Source: Denitrobaculum tricleocarpae
GTDB lineage: Bacteria; Pseudomonadota; Alphaproteobacteria; Kiloniellales; Kiloniellaceae
Assembly: GCF_007004665.1 (NCBI RefSeq)
Contig: NZ_ML660054.1
Span: forward strand, 372,001 to 436,000
DNA: 64,000 bases
Reading direction: 5' to 3'
Below the pieces are notes generated by a model. That model searched no databases. It was not told the origin of the DNA and worked only from the letters and a program-made list of their open reading frames with translations. This document shows, in pieces, positions 9,641 to 18,729 of the stretch. A program made the translations under genes and the position numbers. The stretch's first letter is position 1, and every line of letters begins with the position of its first letter.

Positions 9641-10024
9641 CTAATTCAGGAACCGTTCGACAGTCTCAAGAAAATTGGTCACGGAAATCGGCTTAGCGAT
9701 GTAAGCCTCGCAACCACCCTCGCGAATCTTTTCTTCGTCGCCTTTCATGGCAAAGGCGGTCACCGCGATCACGGGGATCGATCTCAGGTTATCGTCTTCC
9801 TTGATCCATTTGGTCACTTCAAGCCCGGAAACTTCAGGCAACTGGATATCCATCAGGATCAGGTCGGGATGGTGTTCGCGCGCGATGCGAAGGGCTTCCA
9901 TGCCATCCTTGGACTGAAGAATGTTGTAGCCATGGGCCTCAAGCAGATCATGAAAAAGCTTCATGTTCAGCTCGTTGTCTTCGACCACCAAGACTGTCTT
10001 GGAATCGTTTTTGCCGTTTTGCAT
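9641..10024 (-). CDS. divK: single-domain response regulator DivK
   Basis: Stand-alone CheY-like receiver of 127 residues that in alphaproteobacteria relays phosphate between the DivJ/PleC kinases and the DivL-CckA pathway controlling CtrA. Seen: the N-terminal acidic pair in [10 protein letters not shown], the phospho-acceptor in LILMDIQLP, the switch Thr in VIAVTAFAM and the conserved Lys in AYIAKPIS. There is no output domain. Assignment as DivK rests on length, sequence and position directly before pleD. A CtrA-like box lies upstream at 10178-10192. Confidence 0.93.
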   Translation of the reverse strand: MQNGKNDSKTVLVVEDNELNMKLFHDLLEAHGYNILQSKDGMEALRIAREHHPDLILMDIQLPEVSGLEVTKWIKEDDNLRSIPVIAVTAFAMKGDEEKIREGGCEAYIAKPISVTNFLETVERFLN

Positions 10025-10177
10025 GTTCGCGTCGCCTCAACCTTTGACATAAGTCACGGGTTTTGTTCCAACCGGTATGACATTTGCCGCCGCAATAAAA
10101 CCACTACCGACCCCGAGCAGTCGACAGACCTGCAGAAACCGCAAGCCTATGGAATGTACTCTCAGAGATCTATACGA

Positions 10178-10192
10178 TTAAAGTTAAATTAG
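10178..10192. promoter_or_regulatory. CtrA-box-like site upstream of divK
   Basis: TTAA-N7-TTAG matches seven of eight conserved positions of the CtrA consensus TTAA-N7-TTAA. It lies about 155 bases upstream of the divK start and about 70 bases upstream of the divergent ROK gene, in an AT-rich patch. The location fits known CtrA control of divK in Caulobacter, but a match of this quality can occur by chance. Confidence 0.35.
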
Positions 10193-10262
10193 AGTAACCA
10201 ATTAAGTCGAAGGTTGCGAGTGCGCAATATATTTAGGGGTTATAGTCCGGGAAGAGTCTGGT

Positions 10263-11249
10263 GTGCGAATAGGAATTGATCTGGGCGGCACCAAGATTGA
10301 AGGAATCCTGTTAGCACCCGGCGGAATAGAAGTCCTTCGCCGGCGCGTCGAGACACCGGCAGGCAACTATCATGCCACAATTGCCACCGTAGGCTCACTG
10401 GTCAGCGCTCTGGAAGCGGAAACCGGCTGCGTTGGCACGGTCGGTGTGGGAATTCCGGGCGCCATCTCACTCGCAACGGGCCGCGTCAAAAACGCGAACT
10501 CGACCTGTCTGATCGGCCACCCGATCGAGCAGGACCTCGCCGCTGCCGTGGGCCGTTCGGTCAGGGTCATGAATGACGCCAACTGCTTTGTCCTCTCCGA
10601 AGCTTCAGACGGTGCCGCCTCACCGCTGGAAATGCCGAGCGCCAGGATCATATTCGGCATCATCCTGGGGACCGGTGTCGGCGGCGGGATTGTCGTGCGC
10701 GGAGAGGCGTTGGACGGCCGCAACGCCATTGCGGGTGAGTGGGGGCACAACCCCCTGCCCTGGCCCAGGCCGGAGGAACAGCCCGGGCCCAGGTGTTACT
10801 GCGGCAAATCGGGCTGCATTGAGACATTCCTGTGCGGTCCGTCGCTTGACGCAGACTACAGGGCCCGGGGCGGCTGTGCCGCGTCGACGCGCGAAATGGT
10901 CCTGCGCGCAGAAAACCAGGAGGACGATGTTGCGGAAGCCGCTCTGCAACGCTACGAAGACCGCCTGGCGCGTGCACTGGCATCGGTGATTAACATCCTG
11001 GATCCCGACGCCATCGTCATCGGTGGCGGCATATCGAACATCCAGCGCCTCTACAAATCGCTCCCTGACCGGCTTCGGGACTACGTTTTCTCGGATTCGT
11101 TTGATACGATGATCGTACCGCCGAAACATGGAGATTCCAGCGGTGTCCGTGGCGCGGCCTGGCTTTGGAGTGAAGCGGAAGCAGCCGAGCTGGCAAAGCT
11201 GTGGGGTACGAAAGGATTGCCGAAACGGAGCGTCGGGAATCCGTCATAA
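10263..11249 (+). CDS. ROK family sugar kinase
   Basis: Phosphorylates a hexose or N-acetylhexosamine with ATP; the sugar cannot be fixed from sequence (fructokinase or GlcNAc kinase types are closest). The 328-residue product starts MRIGIDLGGTKIEG with the phosphate-binding loop, has the catalytic Asp in VMNDANCFVLSEA, a second glycine loop GTGVGGGIV, and the ROK zinc motif CYCGKSGCIETFLCGPS. The start is GTG at 10263 with GGAAGAG just upstream. dinB follows 13 bases after the stop and is probably cotranscribed. Confidence 0.92.
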   Translation: MRIGIDLGGTKIEGILLAPGGIEVLRRRVETPAGNYHATIATVGSLVSALEAETGCVGTVGVGIPGAISLATGRVKNANSTCLIGHPIEQDLAAAVGRSVRVMNDANCFVLSEASDGAASPLEMPSARIIFGIILGTGVGGGIVVRGEALDGRNAIAGEWGHNPLPWPRPEEQPGPRCYCGKSGCIETFLCGPSLDADYRARGGCAASTREMVLRAENQEDDVAEAALQRYEDRLARALASVINILDPDAIVIGGGISNIQRLYKSLPDRLRDYVFSDSFDTMIVPPKHGDSSGVRGAAWLWSEAEAAELAKLWGTKGLPKRSVGNPS

Positions 11250-11262
11250 CAAGACGAGACCG

Positions 11263-12534
11263 ATGACAAGCCTGTGCCGAGACTGTTTCTTAGTCAGCGA
11301 GGAAACTCCGGTTGATCCCCGGCGTCACGCGCGCTGCAGCGCCTGTGGCTCGCCCCGTGTTGTCAGCCATTCGGAGCTCGAAGGCCTTTCGATCGCGCAC
11401 ATCGATTGCGACGCCTTTTATGCCAGCGTTGAAAAACGCGACAATCCGGACCTGCAGGACAAGCCTGTGATCGTCGGCGGCGGGCACCGCGGTGTTGTTT
11501 CCGCAGCCTGCTATCTGGCCCGGATGTATGGTGTGGGTTCGGCCATGCCGATGTTCAAAGCACTGAAAGCCTGTCCAAATGCCGTCGTTATCAAACCCGA
11601 CATGGCAAAATACAGCAGCGTCGGGCGTGAAGTTCGCGCACTGATGGAAGCCGTCACGCCCCTGGTCGAACCCATTTCGATCGATGAAGCCTTTCTGGAC
11701 CTCACGGGCACGACTCAACTGCATGGCGGATGTCCGGCACGAACACTGGCTCAACTGGTCAAACGGATCGAAACGGAAATCGGTGTCACGGCATCCGTCG
11801 GCCTCAGCTACAGCAAGTTCTTGGCGAAAATCGCATCTGATCTGGATAAGCCCCGGGGTTTTGCCATGATTGGCGAGGCGGAGGCCCCGGCATTTCTGGC
11901 GGAGAAACCGATTAACATCATCTGGGGCGTCGGAAAGGCCTTCAGAAAGCAGTTGATCAATGACGGCATCCGCCAGGTCCGCGACCTGCTTCCCTACGAC
12001 GAACCCCAGTTGGTTGACCGTTACGGCCGGATCGGCAGCCGTCTCTACTATTTTGCCCGTGGCATTGATGACCGAAAGGTAGAGCCTCACTCCGTCATGA
12101 AGTCTATTTCAGCGGAAACGACCTTTAACGAAGACATAAAAGATCCGGCACGGCTTGAGAAGCAGCTCTGGTCCCTCTGTGAAAAGGTCTCGAAGCGCCT
12201 AAAAGCCAAGTCGCTCGCGGGCGGCAACATCACACTGAAACTCAAAACCTCCGAGTTCAAACAAATCACCCGCAGCCGGACTCTCGAGAATCCGACCCAG
12301 CTCTCAGAGGTGATCTATCAGGAAAGCAGGCGTCTGCTGAAGACCGTCGCCGACGGCCGGCGGTTCCGCTTGATTGGTGTCGGCACCAGCGACCTGAAAG
12401 ACGGCGAAACGGCAGATCCGCCAAGCCTGTTGGTTCCGGAACTCGCTCAGGTGGCAAAGGTGGAACGGGCCATCGACGCCGTACGTCAGAAGCTCGGCGA
12501 CGACGCCATCAAAAAAGGCCGCAGCCTCAAATAA
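11263..12534 (+). CDS. dinB: DNA polymerase IV with N-terminal zinc ribbon
   Basis: Y-family translesion polymerase. I chose the ATG at 11263 because the upstream part of the open frame overlaps the ROK gene in another frame, and because this start gives MTSLCRDC, the first half of a CxxC...CSACGSPR zinc ribbon common in alphaproteobacterial DinB. The catalytic palm follows: IDCDAFYASVEKRDNP, then SIDEAFLDLTG with the acidic metal ligands, and helix-hairpin-helix and little-finger regions to the end. The product is 423 residues. I did not see a clear LexA box upstream; it may be expressed with the kinase gene before it. Confidence 0.95.
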   Translation: MTSLCRDCFLVSEETPVDPRRHARCSACGSPRVVSHSELEGLSIAHIDCDAFYASVEKRDNPDLQDKPVIVGGGHRGVVSAACYLARMYGVGSAMPMFKALKACPNAVVIKPDMAKYSSVGREVRALMEAVTPLVEPISIDEAFLDLTGTTQLHGGCPARTLAQLVKRIETEIGVTASVGLSYSKFLAKIASDLDKPRGFAMIGEAEAPAFLAEKPINIIWGVGKAFRKQLINDGIRQVRDLLPYDEPQLVDRYGRIGSRLYYFARGIDDRKVEPHSVMKSISAETTFNEDIKDPARLEKQLWSLCEKVSKRLKAKSLAGGNITLKLKTSEFKQITRSRTLENPTQLSEVIYQESRRLLKTVADGRRFRLIGVGTSDLKDGETADPPSLLVPELAQVAKVERAIDAVRQKLGDDAIKKGRSLK

Positions 12535-12564
12535 ACTTTTCAGACAGACAGCCCGTCAAAACCG

Positions 12565-13392
12565 TCAGCAATCGGGCGCATCGAAGGGCTTGAGCTCGCG
12601 CAGCCGGGCTTTCACCACAAAATCCCCGTAATCCAGTTCAAGTTCGTCGACCACACCATTGGCAAAGATCCGCAAGGCCTGTTCCTGCTCAGGTGCGCCG
12701 GTTTGATTGCTGATATCGAAAAAGGCGAGCTGCACGCGCCAGGACGGTTCTGCGGCCATCGCCGTTGCGACCTCTCCCAGATCCTCTCCCGGCGCCAGCG
12801 GGCGCACCAATGCCGCCGAAATACCAAAGAAGCCGTCATCCCCTGAGCCGTCGAAGACGACGCGCCACAAGGGAAGAGCCTCCTGCTCCGCCGCTTTTAG
12901 AAGTTCCAGGCTGTGCTGGGTCGGAAAGATAGCGCCTTTGGGCAATAGCACTTCGCGCTCTTCGGGCGCGCTGTAGCGGGCTGTACCGGCAAGGTCTTCA
13001 CCACCGCGTTCCGCTTCGCCGCGGATCTCCTCAACTGTATCGCCGTTATAGTCGCGCTTGATGAAAAACTGATAGCTCGTGCCGTCTTTCGCCTCCCAGG
13101 ATTTATGCGAAGCACCGAAATCAAGATGGCGCCCGTCCGAATAGTTGACCTTGAGACGCGTCTTGTGCAGAACCGTCCAGCCCGAACAGGCGTCCTCCCA
13201 CTCAAACTCGAAGAAGCCGCGGGCCTGGGTCACATTGCTGTTTGCCTGGGTCTTGCTGAGGTTCAAATCGTAAATAGCCCGATGCGGCAGAATTTGGCTC
13301 GTTGCAGCCGAGGGCAGCGCAAAAACGGCCGCCAGCGTGGCGGCCAAGAGAAATTTAACCGATGATGTTCCAGGACCTGTGCGATCGGACAT
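12565..13392 (-). CDS. EipB-like envelope protein (DUF1849)
   Basis: Periplasmic beta-spiral protein of the DUF1849 family; in Brucella, EipB is needed for cell-envelope integrity. A signal peptide ends near SAATSQ, followed by the family motif ILPHRAIYDLNLSK. The family's conserved disulfide cysteines appear as EDACSGWT in the N-terminal half and the C-terminal residue in FDAPDC; no other Cys is present. The ATG at 13392 was preferred over the TTG at 13410 because it starts the signal peptide and has GGGAG 11 bases upstream. It stands alone on the minus strand, convergent with dinB. Confidence 0.87.
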   Translation of the reverse strand: MSDRTGPGTSSVKFLLAATLAAVFALPSAATSQILPHRAIYDLNLSKTQANSNVTQARGFFEFEWEDACSGWTVLHKTRLKVNYSDGRHLDFGASHKSWEAKDGTSYQFFIKRDYNGDTVEEIRGEAERGGEDLAGTARYSAPEEREVLLPKGAIFPTQHSLELLKAAEQEALPLWRVVFDGSGDDGFFGISAALVRPLAPGEDLGEVATAMAAEPSWRVQLAFFDISNQTGAPEQEQALRIFANGVVDELELDYGDFVVKARLRELKPFDAPDC

Positions 13393-13555
13393 GTAGCGGG
13401 GTACTCCCAAACAAAAAGCTGTCTCAGCAAAATACGGCGCGCCGACTCTAGCAGGCCACTCCTTCAGCGTGTACTAATTTGTCCGCCGCAGTTGCGTGGC
13501 CTCCGCGCAAGCGCTGTGTAACCGATTCTCTATAGACGCACGGAGCGTTCTTTGT

Positions 13556-14524
13556 ATGCCGAACACGCCACCATCCCTTCTCGTGACCCGGGCCATGCCC
13601 AGCGATGTGATCAGCCGGCTGACCCAGAGTTATGAGGCGCGCCTGAATGATGACGATACACTCTGGAGCCGAGAAGAACTGCTCGAGCGGGCAGCGGGTT
13701 GCGCCGCCATCCTCTGCACCTCAACGGAAAAGATGGACGCAGACACGATCGCCGCTTTGCCCGACGAGGTTAAGATCATTGCGACCTACTCGGTGGGTTT
13801 CGAGCATATCGATCTGACAGCAGCCAAAGACAAAGGCATTGTGGTCACCAACACGCCGGACGTTTTGACCAATGCCACGGCTGACGTCGCGATGCTTCTG
13901 ATTCTGGCGGCGGCACGCCGCGCCTATGAGGGCGAACGGCTTGTCCGTGAAGACAAATGGACCGGATGGAAACCGAACTTTTTGGTCGGCACCGAGGTCA
14001 CCGGCAAACGTCTGGGTATCTTCGGCATGGGCCGGATCGGCGAAGCGGTGGCCCGGCGCGCCCGAGGTTTCGACATGACGATCCACTACAGCAAACGCCA
14101 GCGCCTCCCTGCCTCCCAGGAGAACGGCGCCATTTACCACGAGACGCTCGAGGCCTTGCTGCCGCACTGCGATTTTCTCTCCATCCACTGCCCCGCCACC
14201 CCGGAGACGCATCATGTTCTTGATCGGGATCATCTCGCGCTGATGCCAGACGGTGCCATTGTCGTGAATACCGCGCGCGGAACTATCGTGGACGACGCGG
14301 CATTGATCGATGCGCTGAAAAGCGGAAAAATCGCAGCCGCCGGCTTGGATGTCTTCGAAAACGAGCCCAAGATCAATCCGGCCTACCGCGACCTGCCGAA
14401 CACCTTCTTACTGCCTCATGTGGGAAGCGCGACAGTCGAGACACGTAACGCTATGGGTTTCAAATGTCTCGATAATCTGGATGCCTTTTTCCGGGGCGAC
14501 AGCCCGCCCGACCGCTTGGTGTAA
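13556..14524 (+). CDS. D-isomer-specific 2-hydroxyacid dehydrogenase (glyoxylate/hydroxypyruvate reductase type)
   Basis: NAD(P)H-dependent reductase of 2-keto acids. The nucleotide-binding loop is GIFGMGRIGEAVARRA and the catalytic triad is present: Arg in NTARGTIVDD, Glu in DVFENEP, and His in LLPHVGSATVETR. Among family members it looks most like glyoxylate or hydroxypyruvate reductases; the substrate is inferred. The ATG at 13556 was preferred over an upstream ATG-containing extension because MPNTPPSLLVTRAMP begins the fold and GGAG lies upstream. The product is 322 residues. Confidence 0.9.
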   Translation: MPNTPPSLLVTRAMPSDVISRLTQSYEARLNDDDTLWSREELLERAAGCAAILCTSTEKMDADTIAALPDEVKIIATYSVGFEHIDLTAAKDKGIVVTNTPDVLTNATADVAMLLILAAARRAYEGERLVREDKWTGWKPNFLVGTEVTGKRLGIFGMGRIGEAVARRARGFDMTIHYSKRQRLPASQENGAIYHETLEALLPHCDFLSIHCPATPETHHVLDRDHLALMPDGAIVVNTARGTIVDDAALIDALKSGKIAAAGLDVFENEPKINPAYRDLPNTFLLPHVGSATVETRNAMGFKCLDNLDAFFRGDSPPDRLV

Positions 14525-14677
14525 ACGGCGGCACCAAGCCGCGGGCCGCCCGCCGCCTCTACAGCCCGCAGGCTCTCCGCAGCGTTCAAAAATTGCCCTT
14601 GGGACTGGCTGTTTTTGCCGGGTTGGAAAAAATTACCGGCCAGAAACTTCGAAATGACACAAAAATAACCTTATTTC

Positions 14678-14694
14678 CTGGCACGGCGTTTGCT
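14678..14694 (+). promoter_or_regulatory. sigma-54 (RpoN) promoter, -24/-12 type
   Basis: CTGGCACGGCGTTTGCT matches the sigma-54 consensus YTGGCACGrNNNTTGCW, with GG at -24, GC at -12 and the correct spacing. Transcription should start near 14705, about 35 bases before the GTG of the diguanylate cyclase. A dyad GCCGG (14617-14621) / CCGGC (14636-14640), about 40 bases upstream, could bind the required enhancer-binding activator; that part is a guess. Confidence 0.85.
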
Positions 14695-14738
14695 TCGTAT
14701 TAGACGCGCACTAACATTCACTGTGGGGAATAAACGCC

Positions 14739-15512
14739 GTGTCTGCATCACAAGCTTTGAAGCAAGCCACAGAGCAAGCCGAGCAAAACCAGATCACCGA
14801 CTGCTGCGCGATCAGCGAACGGCTGCAAAAGCTCCCGGAGCCACGCAGTTGGAAAGTCGATCCGGCCTCCAAGGAGTTGCTGGAGGAACTGCTCGCCCTC
14901 GCGGCCGAGGCCGAGCAAACGGTCGCGGAGCAGAGTAAACGCATCCGCTATCTGGAGAGTCTCTCGGTAACAGATGAACTCACGGGCCTCCTCAACCGGC
15001 GCGGTTTCGATGCAGAGTTTGCCCGTGCCCTAGCACGGGCAGACCGTTCGGACGAGAGCGGACTGCTGGTTCTATGCGACCTGGACCACTTCAAGGCGAT
15101 CAATGACACCTATGGCCATCTGGCAGGAGATGCCGTACTCAGCGCCATTGGCGGAAAGCTCTCTCGCAATACCCGCCAGTGCGATGCGGTCGCGCGGATC
15201 GGCGGAGACGAATTCGCCATCCTTTTCACGCAGTCCGACCCCGATACGGCGGCCCGTCTCACCAACAAGCTCGATAAAATGCTGAATACCCTGGTGATCA
15301 ACTGGAACGGTCATCAGATCCCGGTTTCGGCAAGTCTGGGAGTCGACAGCTACGGTCCCGGCAAGACAGCGGACACCGTCATGTTCCTGGCGGACCGGAG
15401 TCTCTACGCGCGCAAAAACAAGATCAGAAAAATGCTGGCCGCGCCCGGCAAGCCAAGCCGCCGCCGTCGCAAACATCCGGCCGAAGAGTCTTCCCATCTG
15501 GCACAGTCTTGA
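14739..15512 (+). CDS. diguanylate cyclase (GGDEF), soluble
   Basis: Predicted to condense two GTP into cyclic di-GMP. The 257-residue protein has a roughly 75-residue N-terminal region rich in Glu, Gln and Ala that looks helical or coiled-coil and has no recognised sensor domain or membrane segment. A complete GGDEF domain follows (LTGLLNRRGFDAEF, then ARIGGDEFAILF). RQCD, five residues before GGDEF, fits the RxxD inhibitory site. The start is GTG at 14739 with GGGGA about 11 bases upstream. The sigma-54 promoter just upstream means expression needs RpoN and an activator, which is not in this window. Confidence 0.92.
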   Translation: MSASQALKQATEQAEQNQITDCCAISERLQKLPEPRSWKVDPASKELLEELLALAAEAEQTVAEQSKRIRYLESLSVTDELTGLLNRRGFDAEFARALARADRSDESGLLVLCDLDHFKAINDTYGHLAGDAVLSAIGGKLSRNTRQCDAVARIGGDEFAILFTQSDPDTAARLTNKLDKMLNTLVINWNGHQIPVSASLGVDSYGPGKTADTVMFLADRSLYARKNKIRKMLAAPGKPSRRRRKHPAEESSHLAQS

Positions 15513-15549
15513 GCGCCGGTCGCTCGTCAAATCGCGCCGCCGGCAGGGT

Positions 15550-16566
15550 CTAAACCAAGGGCTGCTGCTGGGTTATGCAGTGGATACCGCCACCACCGAA
15601 AGCAATGTCGTTGGCGGCCACAGTGACGACCGAGCGGTTGGGAAAGGCGTCGGCGATGATCTCGTAAGCGCGGGCATCCTGCGCATCCTCGAACGACGGC
15701 ATAATGATCCCGCCATTCGCGATGTAGAAGTTGATATAGGAGCGGCTGAGGCGTCTGCCGTGATCGTCGTTCATGCGATCCGGCTGCGGCACTTCGATCA
15801 CCTCGAGCGAACGGCCTTTTGCGTCGACCGCTCCCCGCAGACGGTCAATGTTCTCCTGTAGCGCCGTATAGTTCTCGTCGCTGGGATCATCGCTGGAAAG
15901 CGCTAAAACAATCCCGGGCGCCGCAAAGCAGGCAAGGTTATCGACGTGCCCGTCGGTTTCGTCGTCGATTAAGCCCTCGTTCAGCCAGATAATCGTCTCG
16001 ACGCCCAGATAGGCTCGCAGCTTTTCCTCGATCTTTGAGCGCGTCAGATCCGGATTGCGGTTCGGGTTTAGCAGACACTGCTCACTGGTCAGCAGGCTCC
16101 CCTCCCCATCCACATGGATCGCACCGCCCTCAAGGACCATATCCGCCGCGAAGACCGGCAGTCCCAAGTGCTCGAGGATGGCTGTCGCCGTTTGCCGGTC
16201 CTTTTCGTATTCGTTGTATTTTTGGCCCCAGGCGTTAAAGCGCCAGGCCACACCGGCCAGTTCGCCCTGCGTATTGGCCAGAAAAGAAGGCCCCGTGTCA
16301 CGGGTCCAGGAGTCGTCATGGGGAATCGGCAGGCACCCGACCCCGGAACCACAGCGCAAAGAGACTTCGGCCACATCCTGCGGATTGGCGATCATCGTCA
16401 CAGGTTCGAATTGGGCGATCGCATTGGCCACTTCGGCATAGGCATCCTGAGCCATTTCCAGGCGATCCCCCCAAAGGGCTTCGCGGCACGGCCATGCCAT
16501 CCAGCATCGGCTGTGAGGCATCCACTCGGCGGGCATGAAGTACCCGTCATCACGTGGCAGAGTCAT
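15550..16566 (-). CDS. aguA: agmatine deiminase
   Basis: Converts agmatine to N-carbamoylputrescine and ammonia in polyamine synthesis from arginine. The 338-residue product belongs to the peptidyl-arginine-deiminase-like family: N-terminal MPAEWMPHSRCWMAWPCR, catalytic acidic/His region DDETDGHVDNLACF, and nucleophile Cys in FGGGGIHCITQQQP near the C-terminus. Length is normal. The usual partner, N-carbamoylputrescine amidase (aguB), is not in this window. It runs toward the diguanylate cyclase gene and has its own upstream region of about 190 bases. Confidence 0.93.
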   Translation of the reverse strand: MTLPRDDGYFMPAEWMPHSRCWMAWPCREALWGDRLEMAQDAYAEVANAIAQFEPVTMIANPQDVAEVSLRCGSGVGCLPIPHDDSWTRDTGPSFLANTQGELAGVAWRFNAWGQKYNEYEKDRQTATAILEHLGLPVFAADMVLEGGAIHVDGEGSLLTSEQCLLNPNRNPDLTRSKIEEKLRAYLGVETIIWLNEGLIDDETDGHVDNLACFAAPGIVLALSSDDPSDENYTALQENIDRLRGAVDAKGRSLEVIEVPQPDRMNDDHGRRLSRSYINFYIANGGIIMPSFEDAQDARAYEIIADAFPNRSVVTVAANDIAFGGGGIHCITQQQPLV

Positions 16567-16760
16567 CTATGCATTTCCTGACGTTTCCGTAACGAGCCGC
16601 AAACTCTAGGTGAGCCCGGTTGGAATAGCAATTGGATCAACCACCCCAATCTGGCGCCCGCTTACAGAATAGCGTAAACACCAATAGGTTTGACAGTCCA
16701 AAAAAATACAGTCTATGCGAGCAGTTCCGATGAACCTTTTCGAGGGCTTGCCGCCGCCGC

Positions 16761-18536
16761 CTACTCCGGCGGCAGCTTGAGCTGAAGGTGGAGTTCGCGC
16801 AGCCGCTCCATGGGAACTTCGGCGGGCGCCTGCATCATCAGGTCTTCGGCCTTCTGATTCATCGGGAAGGCTACGATTTCACGGATGTTCGGCTCATCCG
16901 CCAGGAGCATGACAATCCGGTCGATGCCCGGCGCCGAGCCGCCATGAGGCGGTGCGCCGAACTTCAGGGCCGAGAGCAGACCCGAGAAGCGCTCTTCCAC
17001 CTCTGACTGGGCATAGCCGGCAATGGCAAAGGCTTTGTACATCACCTCGGGAAGATGGTTCCGGATGGCCCCCGACGAGAGTTCTACGCCGTTGCAGACG
17101 ATGTCGTACTGATAGGCCTTGATGGTCAGTGGATCCTGGTTCTCAAGGGCGTCCAACCCGCCCTGCGGCATGGAGAAGGGATTATGGCTGAACTCGATCT
17201 TGCCGGTGTCTTCATCCAGTTCGAACATGGGGAAATCAACGATCCAGCAGAACCGGAAGCAGTTCTTCTCAAGCAGGTCGAGATCGTCGCCCAGCTTGTT
17301 ACGCACCGTGCCCGCGAACTTGGCGGCTGCCAGGGCTTTATCGCAGGCGAAGAAGACCGCATCGCCGTCGGCGACGCCCGTCGCGGCCTTGATCTGCTCA
17401 ATACGATCCGCGTCGAGGTTCTTGGCGATCGGGCCTTTGGCTTCACCGTCCGCAAAATTGATGTAGCCCAGCCCGGCCGCGCCATTGGCCCGCGCCCAGT
17501 CGTTCAGCTTGTCGAAGAAACTGCGTGGCTTCCCGCCAGCGCCCGGTGCCGGAATGGCCCGGACAACGGCCCCGGTCTCCACCTGTTTCGCGAAAATTCC
17601 GAAGCCGGAGCCGCGGAAAGCTTCCGTCACATCAATGATTTCAATCGGATTGCGCAGGTCGGGCTTATCCGAGCCGTACTTCAGCATTGCCTCGTCAAAG
17701 GGAATGCGCGGGAATGGCGCAGGCGTAACGGCCCTGCCATTGGCAAACTCTTCGAAGACGCCGTGCAGAACCGGCTCAATGGCTGCGAAAACATCGTCTT
17801 GGGTGACGAAGCTCATCTCGAAGTCGAGCTGGTAAAACTCGCCAGGCGAGCGGTCGGCGCGGCTGTCTTCATCGCGGAAACAAGGGGCAATCTGGAAATA
17901 GCGGTCGAAACCGGCCACCATCAGCAGCTGTTTGAACATCTGCGGCGCTTGCGGCAAGGCGTAGAACTTGCCGGGATGAATGCGGCTGGGCACCAGGTAG
18001 TCGCGCGCGCCCTCGGGGCTGCTCGCGGTCAGGATCGGTGTCTGAAACTCGGTGAAGTTCTGATCGATCATGCGGCTTCGGATCGAGGAGATCACCTTGC
18101 TGCGCAGCAGGATCTTCTCATGCATCTTCTCGCGGCGCAGGTCCAGGTAACGATAGCGCAGGCGGATATCTTCGCCGGCATCTTCATCGGCATTCACCTG
18201 AAGTGGCAGCATGTCCGCAGTTGACTGAACCGTCAGCTCATCCACACCGATTTCGATCTGGCCGGTCGGCAGCTTGTCGTTAATGGTTTCCGCCGTCCGC
18301 TCGATGACCCGTCCCGTGACCGTGATCACGCTCTCGTTGCGGGCCGACTCGAGCTTCTGGAACAGCGGGCTCGAGATGTCGATGACACATTGCGTGAGAC
18401 CGAAATTATCCCGCAGATCGACAAACAGAAGCTGGCCGTGATCGCGCTTGCGATGGACCCATCCGGACAGGCGTACGGTTTCACCCGCGTTTGACAGGCG
18501 CAATTCTGCACAATTATGCGTGCGATAGGGGTGCAT
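16761..18536 (-). CDS. aspS: aspartyl-tRNA synthetase
   Basis: Class II synthetase charging tRNA-Asp (and tRNA-Asn in organisms using GatCAB). The start at 18536 gives [13 protein letters not shown] and has AAAGGA 6 bases before the ATG, much better than the in-frame ATG at 18563. An N-terminal OB anticodon-binding domain ([15 protein letters not shown]) is followed by the bacterial-type core with the flipping-loop region, motif 2 ([16 protein letters not shown]) and motif 3 ([14 protein letters not shown]). The product is 591 residues, the usual bacterial length. It is divergent from rnd. Confidence 0.97.
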   Translation of the reverse strand: MHPYRTHNCAELRLSNAGETVRLSGWVHRKRDHGQLLFVDLRDNFGLTQCVIDISSPLFQKLESARNESVITVTGRVIERTAETINDKLPTGQIEIGVDELTVQSTADMLPLQVNADEDAGEDIRLRYRYLDLRREKMHEKILLRSKVISSIRSRMIDQNFTEFQTPILTASSPEGARDYLVPSRIHPGKFYALPQAPQMFKQLLMVAGFDRYFQIAPCFRDEDSRADRSPGEFYQLDFEMSFVTQDDVFAAIEPVLHGVFEEFANGRAVTPAPFPRIPFDEAMLKYGSDKPDLRNPIEIIDVTEAFRGSGFGIFAKQVETGAVVRAIPAPGAGGKPRSFFDKLNDWARANGAAGLGYINFADGEAKGPIAKNLDADRIEQIKAATGVADGDAVFFACDKALAAAKFAGTVRNKLGDDLDLLEKNCFRFCWIVDFPMFELDEDTGKIEFSHNPFSMPQGGLDALENQDPLTIKAYQYDIVCNGVELSSGAIRNHLPEVMYKAFAIAGYAQSEVEERFSGLLSALKFGAPPHGGSAPGIDRIVMLLADEPNIREIVAFPMNQKAEDLMMQAPAEVPMERLRELHLQLKLPPE

Positions 18537-18729
18537 ATCGGGTCCTTTGGAACTCTTGGTCACATCAATGGAAAGCGGGGCGAAAGAGGCATCTAACCAC
18601 CCCTTTTGTCAAGGCCTGGAGGCCGAAATCCCGCTGCCTTCCGGCAGATAAACCGAAGTTAAATTGCTCTTATCCCCGGATCGTTGGCCTTGGCTTTTAT
18701 CGCCGGGCATTACCGTGTATATCGGTTCC

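Noticed and set aside
10214-10246. TTGCGA and TATAGT before the ROK gene as a promoter.
   Set aside because: The 21-base spacing is too long for a sigma-70 promoter and no other -35 fits.
18659-18673. TTAA-N7-TTAT, a CtrA-box-like match upstream of rnd.
   Set aside because: Only seven of eight positions match, no link between rnd and CtrA is known to me, and a few such matches are expected by chance in 64 kb.
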